NCBI GenBank assembly: GCA_963169105.1
Contig: OY720643.1
Location: 130,004,041-130,068,040, forward strand
Length of the DNA stretch: 64,000 nt
Direction of reading: 5' to 3'
DNA from: Ceriagrion tenellum
Lineage: Eukaryota; Arthropoda; Insecta; Odonata; Coenagrionidae
In this document: one piece after another, positions 48,865 through 58,638 of the stretch
Numbering within the stretch: the first letter of the stretch is position 1
Layout: each line of letters opens with the position of its first letter
Made by a program: the position numbers and the translations under genes
The notes under the pieces: generated by a model
What the model saw: the letters and a program-made list of their open reading frames with translations, nothing else
Databases searched by the model: none
What the model was told of the DNA's origin: nothing

Positions 48865-49410
48865 GTGAAAGATTACTATCGGCAGAGCTTACGTGTCCAT
48901 TGTGGTGAAATGCCTGAGAGGGGCTGCTGTGATCAGAAGTTTGCACTTCAGCAAGTGCTAGAGAGGTGTATGGACGTCTGGAAGAAAGCGTATTGTATAC
49001 ATTTGTGGATGCTGAGAAGACAAAAGACAGAGTATAAAGAAGTACGCCGTTTAAGGCTTCAGAAGACTATGGAGTGAATGAGTAGTTATTGAATGCTATG
49101 AAGGCAACGTGGTTAGGTGGTATGGAATCACCCCGTGCCACACACCATAGTAGTGGCTTGCATGGTATTTCGTAGATGTAGAGTTAAGGCAAGTGTGAGA
49201 TTTATGGGGTCTTGAGTGACTGGATTGAAATGAAAGAGGGCGTAAAACAGGAGTGCCTAACGTTACCGTGGCTAATAGGTACCTAAATGCTTTCTATGGA
49301 TATTTGTGCAAGAGGTTGGCGCAGGGGAAACGTCGGTGGAACGGTCGGAGATATTAATGTATCTGTCCTATTGTCCCAAGATAATGTAGTGTTCATGATA
49401 GAGAATCCAC
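48865..49410 (+). pseudogene. RTE-like reverse transcriptase, shattered and interrupted
   Basis: The first part gives RGCCDQKFALQQVLERC, matching the conserved DQIFALRQ block. After a frameshift it gives FVDAEKTKDRV, the first catalytic Asp motif (FxDxEKAYDRV in relatives), then LLNAMKATW. After an inserted LINE tail it resumes with VLSDWIEMKEGVKQ and PWLIG, matching the WFEVKEGVRQG and SPWLF blocks. It ends near LLSQDNVVFM, where relatives have LLFADDTVLM. The catalytic FADD is thus destroyed. Several stops and shifts make this an old relic, probably of the same class as the endonuclease fragment at 1.9 kb. Confidence 0.7.
49112..49182 (+). repeat. LINE 3' tail inserted into the RTE relic
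   Basis: Plus-strand GTGCCACACACCATAGTAGT, then GGCTTGCATGGTATTTCGTA and GATGTAGA, is the tail of the 24-kb LINE in the opposite orientation. It splits LLNAMKA from KASVRF of the older reverse transcriptase, so it came later. Confidence 0.75.
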
Positions 49411-49796
49411 TGGAATACCCCAGAGATATCAATAAGCGTCAGTGATGACATTGAGTATTAGAATCAACCCAGCTAATAAAAAGAGCCGAATCTTCAGTCC
49501 ATTTTGTATAAATATTCCCCCGTAGAAATGTTTTATCACTGCCCCCCCCCATGTACTGGATTGGTCTGTTTTGGTTGTGTTGCGCTGACTTTCACTAAGT
49601 AAGAGGTTTAAAGGTCGAGGGATGGCGCGTGTGAGCTCTCTCAGTGACTACTAGAGTCGGATGAACAGGTGGTGTGGGGGCGTGGCTCCGAGCGCTGAGG
49701 AATTTTGCGGGAGGGGAATTGCTCGTGTGAAAAGAGCGGCGCGCGCGTGAGTAGGGTGGGTAAATGAGTTACCCGATTTATGAGTTAATTACTCTA

Positions 49797-49856
49797 ACGC
49801 CCCCTTTCACCCCCTCACGCCCCCTTTCTCGCCCCCTTTCACGCACCCTTTCCAAT
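49797..49856 (+). promoter_or_regulatory. Cluster of CGCCCCCTTTC motifs
   Basis: CGCCCCCTTTC or close variants occur four times in 60 bases inside a CpG-rich patch. GC-box-like clusters can bind Sp1/KLF-type zinc-finger proteins. The array may instead be a degenerate tandem repeat. Confidence 0.3.
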
Positions 49857-50910
49857 GAATCCGCGCTCGCACGCGATGGAAGGTCTGTGAACTCGAGCCG
49901 GGTCTGTCCGAAAAACTAATGCAAGTCTGTGAAAGGGAAAGCTATCCCTGAAAAAAACCTGAAAATTCTTCCAAATGTCACGGAGCCACTCAGTTGAGGA
50001 AGTGCAATTCTCATAACATCGTCATTGCTACGATATTTCCATTAATATCATTTGGTTTTGTGGATGATGATCAATAAACGGAATTTAGAATATTAGCTGG
50101 AATCGAAGATAGTTTAGTTAATTATATTCCAGGTTAACGTGTTCATTAATTATTGTTCGTGGAAAGAAAGTTTTACTTCCGCGTTACTGCTAGCCTGTAT
50201 ATTTCAATGAAACCTCATTATATTTGCCATTAGATCTTTTAAAAATCAGATGTTTAGTAAATTTTCGCTTGCACGTTCGCAATGCCGTTTGGTGATTAGA
50301 GTGTGAGGTACCGCAACCGACAATATGCAGAATGATAATTGTTTATGAAGACTTAACGGTTCACACACGGTCAGTAACTTTGAGAATTCTTGTTAATAGT
50401 GCTGATATTTGCTCTTGAGGATTACTGTAATTAATGTAATTTAATTCTTGCCACGTGGATGAGATAGTAAGCAGAGAATTCATGGAAAGAAGTAATTGTC
50501 TCTGATGGCGTGAAGGGAAATATTGTGCTGAAAGAACATTGGTCTATGCCCTGTCCCAGGTAGGAGCGCAGTCGTCAGAATCCCTGTCTATCAGTAAACA
50601 CGTCCAGCGCTGTTTGTGGAATCGAACCACGTCAACTAAGAAATCAGTATGGTGACCTGGTTGAAATCATCCGTTTTTTAAATGAATTTTTTACTTTCCA
50701 TTCTTTCCAACCTATATTAGTACCTATATTTAAATTTCGCTATTGTCTTGGACGCTCTCAAATTTTAGTCACTCCAACATATTGTGACGTAGTCCATAGA
50801 AAACTTCCAAACCTTATGCAGTTATCGGTCAACCGCCCTAGTTAGCTGGAGAATTGTGGCCTATGTTAATACTAACAGTATTGAGCGAACGTAATCCTTA
50901 TGACTTTTAC

Positions 50911-50975
50911 CACTGTGGGCTAAGCACTCTTGGGCACTGTGGGCTAAGCACTCTTGGGCACTGTGGGCTAAGCAC
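50911..50975 (+). repeat. 24-bp tandem repeat, 2.7 copies
   Basis: The unit CACTGTGGGCTAAGCACTCT plus TGGG is repeated exactly, with a third copy of 17 bases. Confidence 0.9.
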
Positions 50976-52165
50976 AGGTCGGCTGGCATGGCACGCGTGG
51001 GCTTGCTCCTCCTTAACAGGCCGTGGATACTTCTCCTCGCGGTTCGGAACATCGTTTCCTCGTCCTGGAGCCGACCAGCTTATTCGGCCCCTCCTTCCCG
51101 TGCCGATGAGAGAAGCCCTTCCCTGAACGAGGCATACCTGCGCCATCTATTGATTGCAGAAATTAGTGCCGCTTCCCCGGCCGTCCCCTTGCCTTACCCT
51201 CTGTAATCCTATTATCTCGCAGTCGTGAGAAGACTTGGAGTGCCTTGCCGAGGGTTGGAATTGGGAACGGGAGGGGAGAATTACCGGCGGGAAGGATTCC
51301 AATTGAAACAAAGTTGAACGACCCCCTGTGCTCGTGGTTCGATGGACTTCATTTTTTTTCTTGCCATCTTGACTCCTTGTCCCACACTTGCGTCCTCGAT
51401 GTATTAGTATGAGTGTGTTTGCGCTCTGGTAGGCCCAAGTGTGTCTTACGCAATGTTCATGCCGCAGAGGCCTGCGTAAATTTAAACCATCACAACCAAC
51501 TGTTTCCGCCCATCCTTGTTTTTCCACTTCTTCGTAACGGGATCGTTGTAGAATTGAATAATTTGAGGTGGATTCTAATAGACCGTCTATGCTCTACATT
51601 AATATCTTCTGAGGTCACTTTTCTTAACCATTTAATCTCTCACTCTTTGCTTGCTTTACGTCCTTTGTGTCGTATAAGATAGTGTATTACTCCTCTGACA
51701 TTCCCTCCTTTCTGATGACCTTCGGTGACATCCGTCCGACAAAAATCACTAGGTCCTCAATATATAAGCCCAGGCGTGCCCTTGAAGATCCTATGTTAGC
51801 AGCTTCGACCATCTCGCAAAGTACACTTGCATTTATCATTCTTTCCGTACATTGCCTTTTCCATCTCATTCATGCTGTTTATTCGCTTTTCATTTTGCAA
51901 TAGAACCTTCCCTGAAGAAGTTTTCATTTTGCAATAGAACCTCGCGTAACCGACTTACAGGGGTGGTGAACCGTTTCGTATAACCCGTTTTTTTGGACTA
52001 TTAGTGGTTAATAATCAAAGTTTTACTCGGTGAAAAGAAGTGCAACCGTTATTTTTTTATTTTCATTTAAATCATCAAAATATATAACTGTCAATCACAT
52101 AATACATTCCTTGAAATAGTCGAAAATAGCTGCTGCACGCATTTTTCTCAGCGTTCCGGGCACCC

Positions 52166-52168
<3 letters not shown>

Positions 52169-52236
<68 letters not shown>
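52169..52236. repeat. (TC)n microsatellite
   Basis: About 34 uninterrupted TC units. Confidence 0.95.
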
Positions 52237-52240
<4 letters not shown>

Positions 52241-53239
52241 TCTTCCAGTGTTTGTTAATAGTTTCGGTGAAAATTCCGTTTAGCTGGATTCCGTTTATCG
52301 GGGTTCCGTTGAAGCTGGCAACCTTGTACGTGCTGGGGTCACTGCACGGCTATTAAGTAGCGATGGACGTATAACTGCACGGCGCTTTAATGCCTTCTTA
52401 ATGTTTTAGAAAACTTCGTGAAATCACACGAAAGTAAAGTAATAGAATTACAACTGATTTAACTCCTTAGGGCATCATCTGGTGCAATAACACACTCGAT
52501 TAACATGTTAATTATGAACACTTCATAAAACCTGTTGATTCCCTAATGGGTTAAACCGGTTTTACTTAGTGAGTTAACTTAAGTGGAATTTCACTGAGTT
52601 ACTTTTACTCTCTGCCATCTCGAGGCTATATTATCAAGTTACGGTGAATAGTATTCGTTTTATTGTCTGACCTTCCGCGCACGGATAAACTAACACCCGC
52701 CCGCCCGTGAAGAGGATGAGTCCCTGCGTCATTCGATCTGGTTTTCGCTCGCTCTTATACTGCAGCAGGCGCCGCCGGTGTCTCCGACGGTAATAGTATT
52801 GTCGCGCGTAATAGAAATGTGGCGCGCGGAAGGAGAGAAAGAGATGTTGGGGGGGTGAGGTCAGATTGAGGGGGAGGTTAGTAGTCGCTGGGGAAGGGGA
52901 TGTGTATTATCGGCTGTGCAAATGTGAGTGGGTCAGAAATTTGGCTGGCCTGCTCACATTTCCGGATTCGCGACATTCCACCGCGGAGCCCGCGACCTGG
53001 AACCATCAGCGCCGATTGAAAAAATGATTTTTCGTAATAAGGAGGTTCCACCGAGACATTGTAGGTCAAAACACGTATTAAATTCCAACTTTTAGTTGGT
53101 TTAAAAATCCTAATTTCGCTGATGGCGTATGATAGCCAGATATATAAACCGAAGTATAGGAACAAAATATCCGCATAACCCCACGTACATATTTTTACTG
53201 AAAACTTCTATTGACCGTTGAGCGCCATTACTAAGGAAT

Positions 53240-53302
53240 TTGTCGGTAGCGATTGAGCAATGTCAATCCGAGGGTCGCGTGTTCGAGGAGTCAATTTAGG
53301 CG
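53240..53302 (+). repeat. Decayed tRNA-derived SINE head
   Basis: CGGTAGCGATTGAGCAATG, then CCGAGGGTCGCGTGTTCGAG, follows the spacing of a tRNA A box and B box as found in many SINEs. The B box has lost its CC end. No repeat partner is present in the window. Confidence 0.35.
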
Positions 53303-53309
53303 GAATTTT

Positions 53310-53980
53310 CACCCCTCGGGACGATTGTCTTCCTCAGTTGGTCTCGTTATTCACCCGATGTAAAAATGCTGATTATTTGATGTTCGCGGGGTTTTGAAAC
53401 TTCATTTAAAATGAATATGTAAATGAATCAACACATTTCGACTTCAGTCATGGCTATAAGTGGCTGATAACTAAAAACGTCAGGAATCGAGATGCATTAA
53501 TCATATTTTTAATAAATCCCCTGCGAGCTGATGCTTGTTATATAAAGCCGTTATCCATGACTATGGCATTCAAATGAAGTAGAAAAGTGCATTTTTTTCG
53601 GCGTGTTACACCCGTCGTCGCATTCAACGCCACATGATTTCAAGTTATGATAGCGACAATAAGTAGCTTGGAAAGGGAACATTTGGTCGCTCATTTCTGT
53701 TGTAACACATTTATGTGTAAGTATCTTGAGTGTAAATAAAATGACATTTATCTCCTTTTACATGGGAATCACCTCGATAAAAATTAAGACTTCGCTTGCC
53801 CCAACAAACAGTTGTTTACGCGGCATGTTTTTCAATGAAGTGAACCAGCTTGCTGGTGAGACATTTTCACGGCGAGTTTGGCGACCTTCATAAGGGATAT
53901 CTCTAAATTGTCCGCGATGGTTACTTGTTTGAATTCGTACTGTTGAATTGTGCGCGTATGCCTTTGACTTCCTTCATTTT
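53310..53980. other. No recognisable gene
   Basis: AT-rich. A minus-strand GACTGAAGTCGAAATGTG near 53430-53450 recalls a hammerhead lacking stem II, but it is too weak to call. Confidence 0.5.
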
Positions 53981-53983
53981 TAC

Positions 53984-54192
<209 letters not shown>

Positions 54193-54245
54193 ATATATAT
54201 ATATAAATACGTTGATGGATTGGAGTCAGCCATGCGGCGATGAAC

Positions 54246-54485
54246 ACACGATGTGGATAGGATGGAGGAGATAGACACACAAAAAAAGAGACGATCACAC
54301 TTACATAGCTAGCTTTCGGAACTAGTCCGTCTTCAAGGCGTATCACGGAACAAAAATCGATTTTTGAAAAACGGATTTTTGTTCCGTGATACGCCTTGAA
54401 GACGGACTAGTTCCGAAAGCTAGCTATGTAAGTGTGATCGTCTCTTTTTTGTGTGTCTATCTCCTCCATCCTATCCACATCGTGT
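54246..54485. repeat. 240-bp near-perfect palindrome with hammerhead-like cores
   Basis: Arms of about 118 bases meet near 54366. Each outward-reading arm contains CTTGAAGACGGACTAGTTCC, then GAAAGCTAGC, then TATGTAAGTGTGATCGTC, a T-rich run, and CCTATCCACATCGTGT. GGA pairs with TCC as stem II and AGC pairs with GCT as stem III. The box CTGATGA reads CTTGAAGA. The right arm runs into (AT)n. The layout equals the 13.5-kb palindrome but the sequence family differs. Confidence 0.78.
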
Positions 54486-54503
54486 ATATATATATATATA
54501 TAA

Positions 54504-54728
54504 TCACTCATTCACTCAGACCGCACAGCGGCAAATATACTCATATAAATGTTTATACAGAAAGGTAGAAAGAAAGTGGATAGGAACACGTAAAATTTAC
54601 AAAGACAATGGTGGTGTGAAGATGAAATGATGGCCGATTCCAAGCAGAAAAAATTCGACTGGACCGGGAATCGAACCACGGACCTTTGGATTTCGCGTCC
54701 AATGCTCAGACCACCAAGCTACCCAGTC
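54504..54728 (-). mobile_element. tRNA-headed SINE, copy 2 (complete)
   Basis: On the minus strand: tRNA-like head (54728-54657), T6 run, linker TTGGAATCGGCCATC, body, and tail ending GAGTGAATGAGTGA followed by (TA)n. The anticodon stem is fully paired here (TTGGA/TCCAA) with loop CGCGAAA. The linker-body-tail part and half of the head recur without a change at 54977-55174. Length is about 225 bases, usual for a tRNA SINE. Confidence 0.82.
54657..54728 (-). ncRNA. tRNA-like Pol III head of SINE copy 2
   Basis: Same cloverleaf as copy 1, with a stronger anticodon stem. B box GGTTCGATTCC is perfect. G at position 33 of the loop and two T-stem mismatches make a working tRNA unlikely. Confidence 0.7.
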
Positions 54729-54905
54729 TACTAAGAAACTGCTGGAATCGGCGGGGGGTTTATATGAACAAACACTCCCCAGGGCATGACCCACGAGAGC
54801 GGCCAATAGATGGCGCGCGGGCTGCTTATCACCCACCGGCAGAGAAGGAATGACATACACAGAAGGCGAAATGAAAGAATAACTCAAGCACACAGACAGT
54901 GGTGA

Positions 54906-54970
54906 AAGATATAGAACAGGCGTTTCGGGGTACGCTAACCCAAGTAGGAAATGACCCGTTCAGGGCATAC
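54906..54970 (-). ncRNA. Degenerate hammerhead-like unit between two SINE copies
   Basis: Minus strand GGGTTAGCGTACCCC (a hairpin that would be stem II), then GAAACGCCTGTTCTATATC. The upstream box reads CCTACTTG. The GAAACGCC box with a following AC-GT closure is PLE-like. Confidence 0.4.
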
Positions 54971-54976
54971 AATCGT

Positions 54977-55174
54977 TCACTCATTCACTCAGACCGCACA
55001 GCGGCAAATATACTCATATAAATGTTTATACAGAAAGGTAGAAAGAAAGTGGATAGGAACACGTAAAATTTACAAAGACAATGGTGGTGTGAAGATGAAA
55101 TGATGGCCGATTCCAAGCAGAAAAAATTCGACTGGACCGGGAATCGAACCACGGACCTTTGGATTTCGCGTCCA
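54977..55174 (-). mobile_element. SINE copy 3, head-truncated, identical to copy 2 over 198 bases
   Basis: By direct reading, 54977-55174 equals 54504-54701 at every base, offset 473. Copy 3 stops in the middle of the tRNA-like head (55130-55174 remain) and is replaced by unrelated sequence and a T-run. The identity implies a recent duplication, gene conversion or insertion. Confidence 0.85.
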
Positions 55175-55190
55175 TTTTTCCCGTCGCGTA

Positions 55191-55323
55191 TATTTTTTTT
55201 TTTTTTTTTTTTTAATACATACACATAAAAGTTCTGGCGAAAATTCCACGAACGAGGCAGACACAATATACAACTTCGTCACAGGGTGGCACAAAATATA
55301 AAACAAAAGATGGCCGATTCCAA
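55191..55323 (-). mobile_element. PLE-type tail joined to the SINE linker
   Basis: Read on the minus strand: TTGGAATCGGCCATC (55323-55309), then TTTTGTTTTATATTTTGTGC and CACCCTGTGACGAAGT, ending towards a poly(A) run (plus-strand T-run at about 55193-55213). The second block is the tail found directly after the hammerhead of the PLE at 17.9 kb. The linker is that of the tRNA SINE. No tRNA head lies upstream here. Confidence 0.6.
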
Positions 55324-55329
55324 ATGGAA

Positions 55330-57630
55330 AAATTTTCCATTTTCTCTGGTATGTATTCCATTTCAATCTTCTGAGTTCCATTTTAATTAACTTACTATAA
55401 CTTTTTTATTTTGCTGTACAACAGCTCGCTACAATATAACGCTATATGCAAGCTGTAAGAGTCAATTGTGAGGTGTAAGGAGTACTTAATAATTCAGTCA
55501 CAGGTGTAGCAATTGAAGGTGTAAGTTAACCGTCGAAGCTTTTTGCATTCAATGTCCGGAGAAAGACCGGAAAGATTGAAGTGTATTAGCTTTACTGATA
55601 TCATCAGATATTCCTAAGGTTACTTATGTTTTGAGATGGCCTAACTCTTGAAAGCGGTTTGGCTAAAATTGTACTTCACTGATAATATTCCTGCTGCCAG
55701 AACTTCCCATTTGTCCTCCTTCCGCCATTTCTGAGTCCCATTTCGACTTATGATCGTCGCCGTGGTGTACCTTGGTGTCAATCCTAGCTTGGCTGTGGAG
55801 TACCACTGCGGACTCTGTCTTCGCCTCTGTGTAATTTCGATAAATGTACACAGCCTTTCTCTGCCGTGTAAATCAGGGATAATGGCCCTAATCCTTCGCC
55901 TGTGTGTTTCTGAATAATATCTGAGAAAGTATAGGGAGGTTTGATGGGATTTCCAAGCACCAGCATTTTTGAGCTGTTGCCACTCAATCGATGCTCACCG
56001 TGGGGAGACTGTGTCTGAGGCTCAAATAGTTTTGCATAATCATTTAGAGGCAAACGGGTGGTCTCACAGCCTCTCTTCTCTACCCAAAAAAATTCCACAT
56101 TTCCTCAGCATCACTGGCTTCCTATTGGGCCGCGTAGCTGTGCCACCGCGCTTCCGAGGGCAAGAGGACGCATAGTAGGAGTGTAAGAACAGAATCGCTG
56201 GGAATGAATATCAAGCTATCCCTTGCGATGTGCAGCCGCTGCTTCGCTCGAGGATTACGGCTCCGTGGGAATTCGATAGTGCTGAAAAAGAAGAAGGGTC
56301 CATGGCGCATGCGCAGTCCTGGGATACGTGTGCTCTGGTTGGTAAAGGTCATGGGGTGGAGAAGGGGGTGGCTGCCAAGGGGGGTCGGATTAGGGGTAGT
56401 GGCGGCATTTGCGGAGGGGGGAGGGAAAGATATGAGAGAGGGGGTAGGGATGCATTGCGAGGGATTTGTGTGGTGAGGGAGGGGGTCGACGGGACGTGTG
56501 GAGGGATGGAAATGGCGAGCAGGTGGATTTACGGATGGAATCATGGGAAATTGGGAACACGGACGATTTTCAATTTTGCGTATTCTTGTCCTCGTCGCTC
56601 GGGTTGTGGGCGCAGATGGAAAGTGGCGGAGGTGGAGCGAAGGAATTGCTCAAAGTGCATTGCAATGAGTGGAACCCCCCTCTCTCACGCTAAGGTTTAA
56701 TTTTCTCGAAATATTATTGTTCTTGAGCGTTCCACATTAGAACGTAGAGGCCTCATGGAGGACGCTGCTGCCTTTACTTACGCTGAGCTCGCTCATCTCT
56801 GGGCTGGGTTGGTCTGGCTCTTTCCAATATCGTGTAATGTTAGTGTGAGTTACTTTGGAGAGTTATGTTTACGTGTTATAAGAGTTCAAGAAGTGCAAGT
56901 TCACTACTTGGCTCTATGATAACTTTTCTGCTTCAGTCGGCATTTTGTCGGGAAGCGAATCTCCATGAGAGGCCATTCTGTCGACTAAACTTGGAACGCG
57001 CTTTACGTAATTCCAATTTTTTCGCACATCCCACGTGTTTTTAATTGGGACGTGATTGACTTCCCAGGGTCACATTTTGTGCCTTGATGGAACAGTATTG
57101 GACGGTCTTGAATCTTATGGGTTGTCACTTCAGCGCAAAAGGCACGATCATGTACTCGTAATTAACGTTAACGAAGTAATAAGTAATGTATTACCCGTAA
57201 TGTATTGAACCACGGAGTAATACCTAGCGACAGGTGTTATGTAACTTGTGAAAGCCTCGCATAAGTTGTAACAATCATGGTATTAGGCTCGATTGTAAAA
57301 AGAATTCCTGAATTCAAGAGTTTACAGCCCAGCCTATTTTTCCTGCCTGTGTTCGTAATGATCAAGGTTGAACTTAGAGGCATGAAGGAAGTTTGAGAAA
57401 ATCGGAAACTACCTAGATCATAGAAGGTTGGTAGCGTTTTGGTGGATTTCATGCTGCAGAGATGGCGCGTTCTTCGGGCCAGCCGGGATGAGAGAGGTGT
57501 CAAATTGTTTAGCGTGGGGATTTCATCTTCGACGTCTCCTAATCCTGGATACTTACTCATCGCCCCAGCTATCTCCTTCCTGTCTAGAGGAGCAAGTCGG
57601 ATACGGTAGAACACCGAAATTACATTGAAA
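55330..57630. other. No recognised gene; a few open frames
   Basis: Minus-strand frames at 55663-55851 (including KVHHGDDHKSKWDSEMAEGG) and 55784-56098 have somewhat coding-like composition but overlap and show no domain. A GC-rich plus-strand frame at 56230-56700 is Gly/Arg-rich and low in complexity. A minus frame at 57237-57641 is unassigned. None is supported enough to call a gene. Confidence 0.4.
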
Positions 57631-57637
57631 CCCGCGT

Positions 57638-57838
57638 ACATCTACATCTACGTAATACCCTGCGAGCCACCACGAGGGTGTGTGGCAGGGGGTGAAGATC
57701 ACCAAACATGCACTATTGCCATTCCAGCAGGATATTTAAGGGAGACATGCTAGAGAACAGGGTCACATGCAGCTAGATGGTTAGTATCCACATAATACGA
57801 AAGGGATAATTGGTTGTTATTACATGCATGCAGTTTGT
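57638..57838 (-). mobile_element. 5'-truncated copy of the CR1/jockey-like LINE 3' end
   Basis: About 200 bases match the 3' UTR of the LINE at 24205-24410, roughly 90 percent by eye, including GTGTGTGGCAGGGGGTGAAG and CACATGCAGCTAGATGGTTA. The TAGATG-type tail lies at the left. The right end stops at about 57838, close to the start of the PLE relic. Confidence 0.88.
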
Positions 57839-57905
57839 AATAAAAATTAGACAGTACGATACCTTTTGAGTGTCATTCTTCAATCACTTTTCTCGATGTA
57901 CTTAT

Positions 57906-58525
57906 TGTCTTGTCTTAAAAAATTACTTTAGCACATCCGTCCACAAGAAACCCACCAATCTGCAGCAGTATTTGCATTGGGATAGCTGTCATTTCGATCA
58001 CTGCAAACGCTCCCTCCCATTTTCCTTGGCACGTCAATGTCGCCGTATTAGCTCCGACGATTTTCATTTATTTCGTCATTTGAAAGACCTGGAAACAGTC
58101 TTCGTGAGTCGGGGATATCCCCATACCCCTGGTGAGAGAACAGCTCGTCAGTGCGGTTGTGCCCTCAAGGAGACCGCCCTCCGCACCTCAACCGGACGAT
58201 CATCTTTCCCCTGATGAACAAATCTTTGCAACCACTTTTCATCCGTGTCTAGATGCTGCACTGAAAAACCTTCTAAAGTCAGCGCACTCAATTCTCGCCT
58301 CTTCCCCCACAACTTCTTCTTTTATTCGAAGACCTCCCGTGCTCTCCTTTCGTCGCCCTCCCAATCTCCAAAATAGTCTCTGGATCCGCGAGATCCGACA
58401 AACCTCACTTGAAGGTAGTGTAGCCAATCCCCCTCTCGTTGGATCAAATCCTTGCAGCAAGTCCCGTTGTCTCACCTGCCCACTCAACCTTTTCTCCCGA
58501 ACTTTCACGACCCATGTCACAAATA
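57906..58525 (+). pseudogene. Penelope-like element, RT end and linker, left of the mariner
   Basis: The first block reads NYFSTSVHKKPTNLQQYLHW, then CHFDHCKRSLPFSLARQCRRI and, after ten more residues, LKDLETVFVSRGYP, the C-terminal part of a Penelope reverse transcriptase. After a frameshift near 58200 it continues FATTFHPCLDAALKNLL, then PPVLSFRRPPNLQ, then CSKSRCLTCPL, the linker and Cys cluster before the GIY-YIG nuclease. It is cut by the mariner at 58524. Without the insertion the frame resumes as VTNITYQILTRGTCS at 59853 before running into a poly(C). The nuclease is lost. Confidence 0.8.
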
Positions 58526-58555
58526 CAGGGTGGGGCAGAATGGACTCCCTGATTT
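58526..58555 (+). repeat. Left inverted terminal repeat of the mariner
   Basis: Starts directly after the TA at 58524 with CAGGGTGGGGCAGAATGGAC and continues TCCCTGATTT. Confidence 0.92.
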
Positions 58556-58638
58556 GACGGGTGAATTGTAAGAAAACAAACAAAGATAGTTTTAAAACGT
58601 TTTTATTTCCCAAAACTACATTCAATGCCATTTTATTT

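Larger units (their letters stand above)
49460..53230. other. No recognisable gene; small repeats and CpG-rich patches
   Basis: CpG-rich patches lie at 49620-49900 and 52670-52830. A 22-base repeat (TTTTCATTTTGCAATAGAAC plus CT) occurs at 51887 and 51921. A CTCF-like site lies at 51138-51152 (minus). No frame has a domain. Confidence 0.5.

Noticed and set aside
50618..50640. tRNA B-box-like GTGGTTCGATTCCAC on the minus strand
   Set aside because: No A box at the right distance and no acceptor stem; isolated match.
53425..53455. Minus-strand GACTGAAGTCGAAATG
   Set aside because: GAAA box is present but there is no stem II between it and the core.
56230..56700. 156-codon Gly/Arg-rich frame
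   Set aside because: G-rich low-complexity sequence with competing frames; no recognisable motif.
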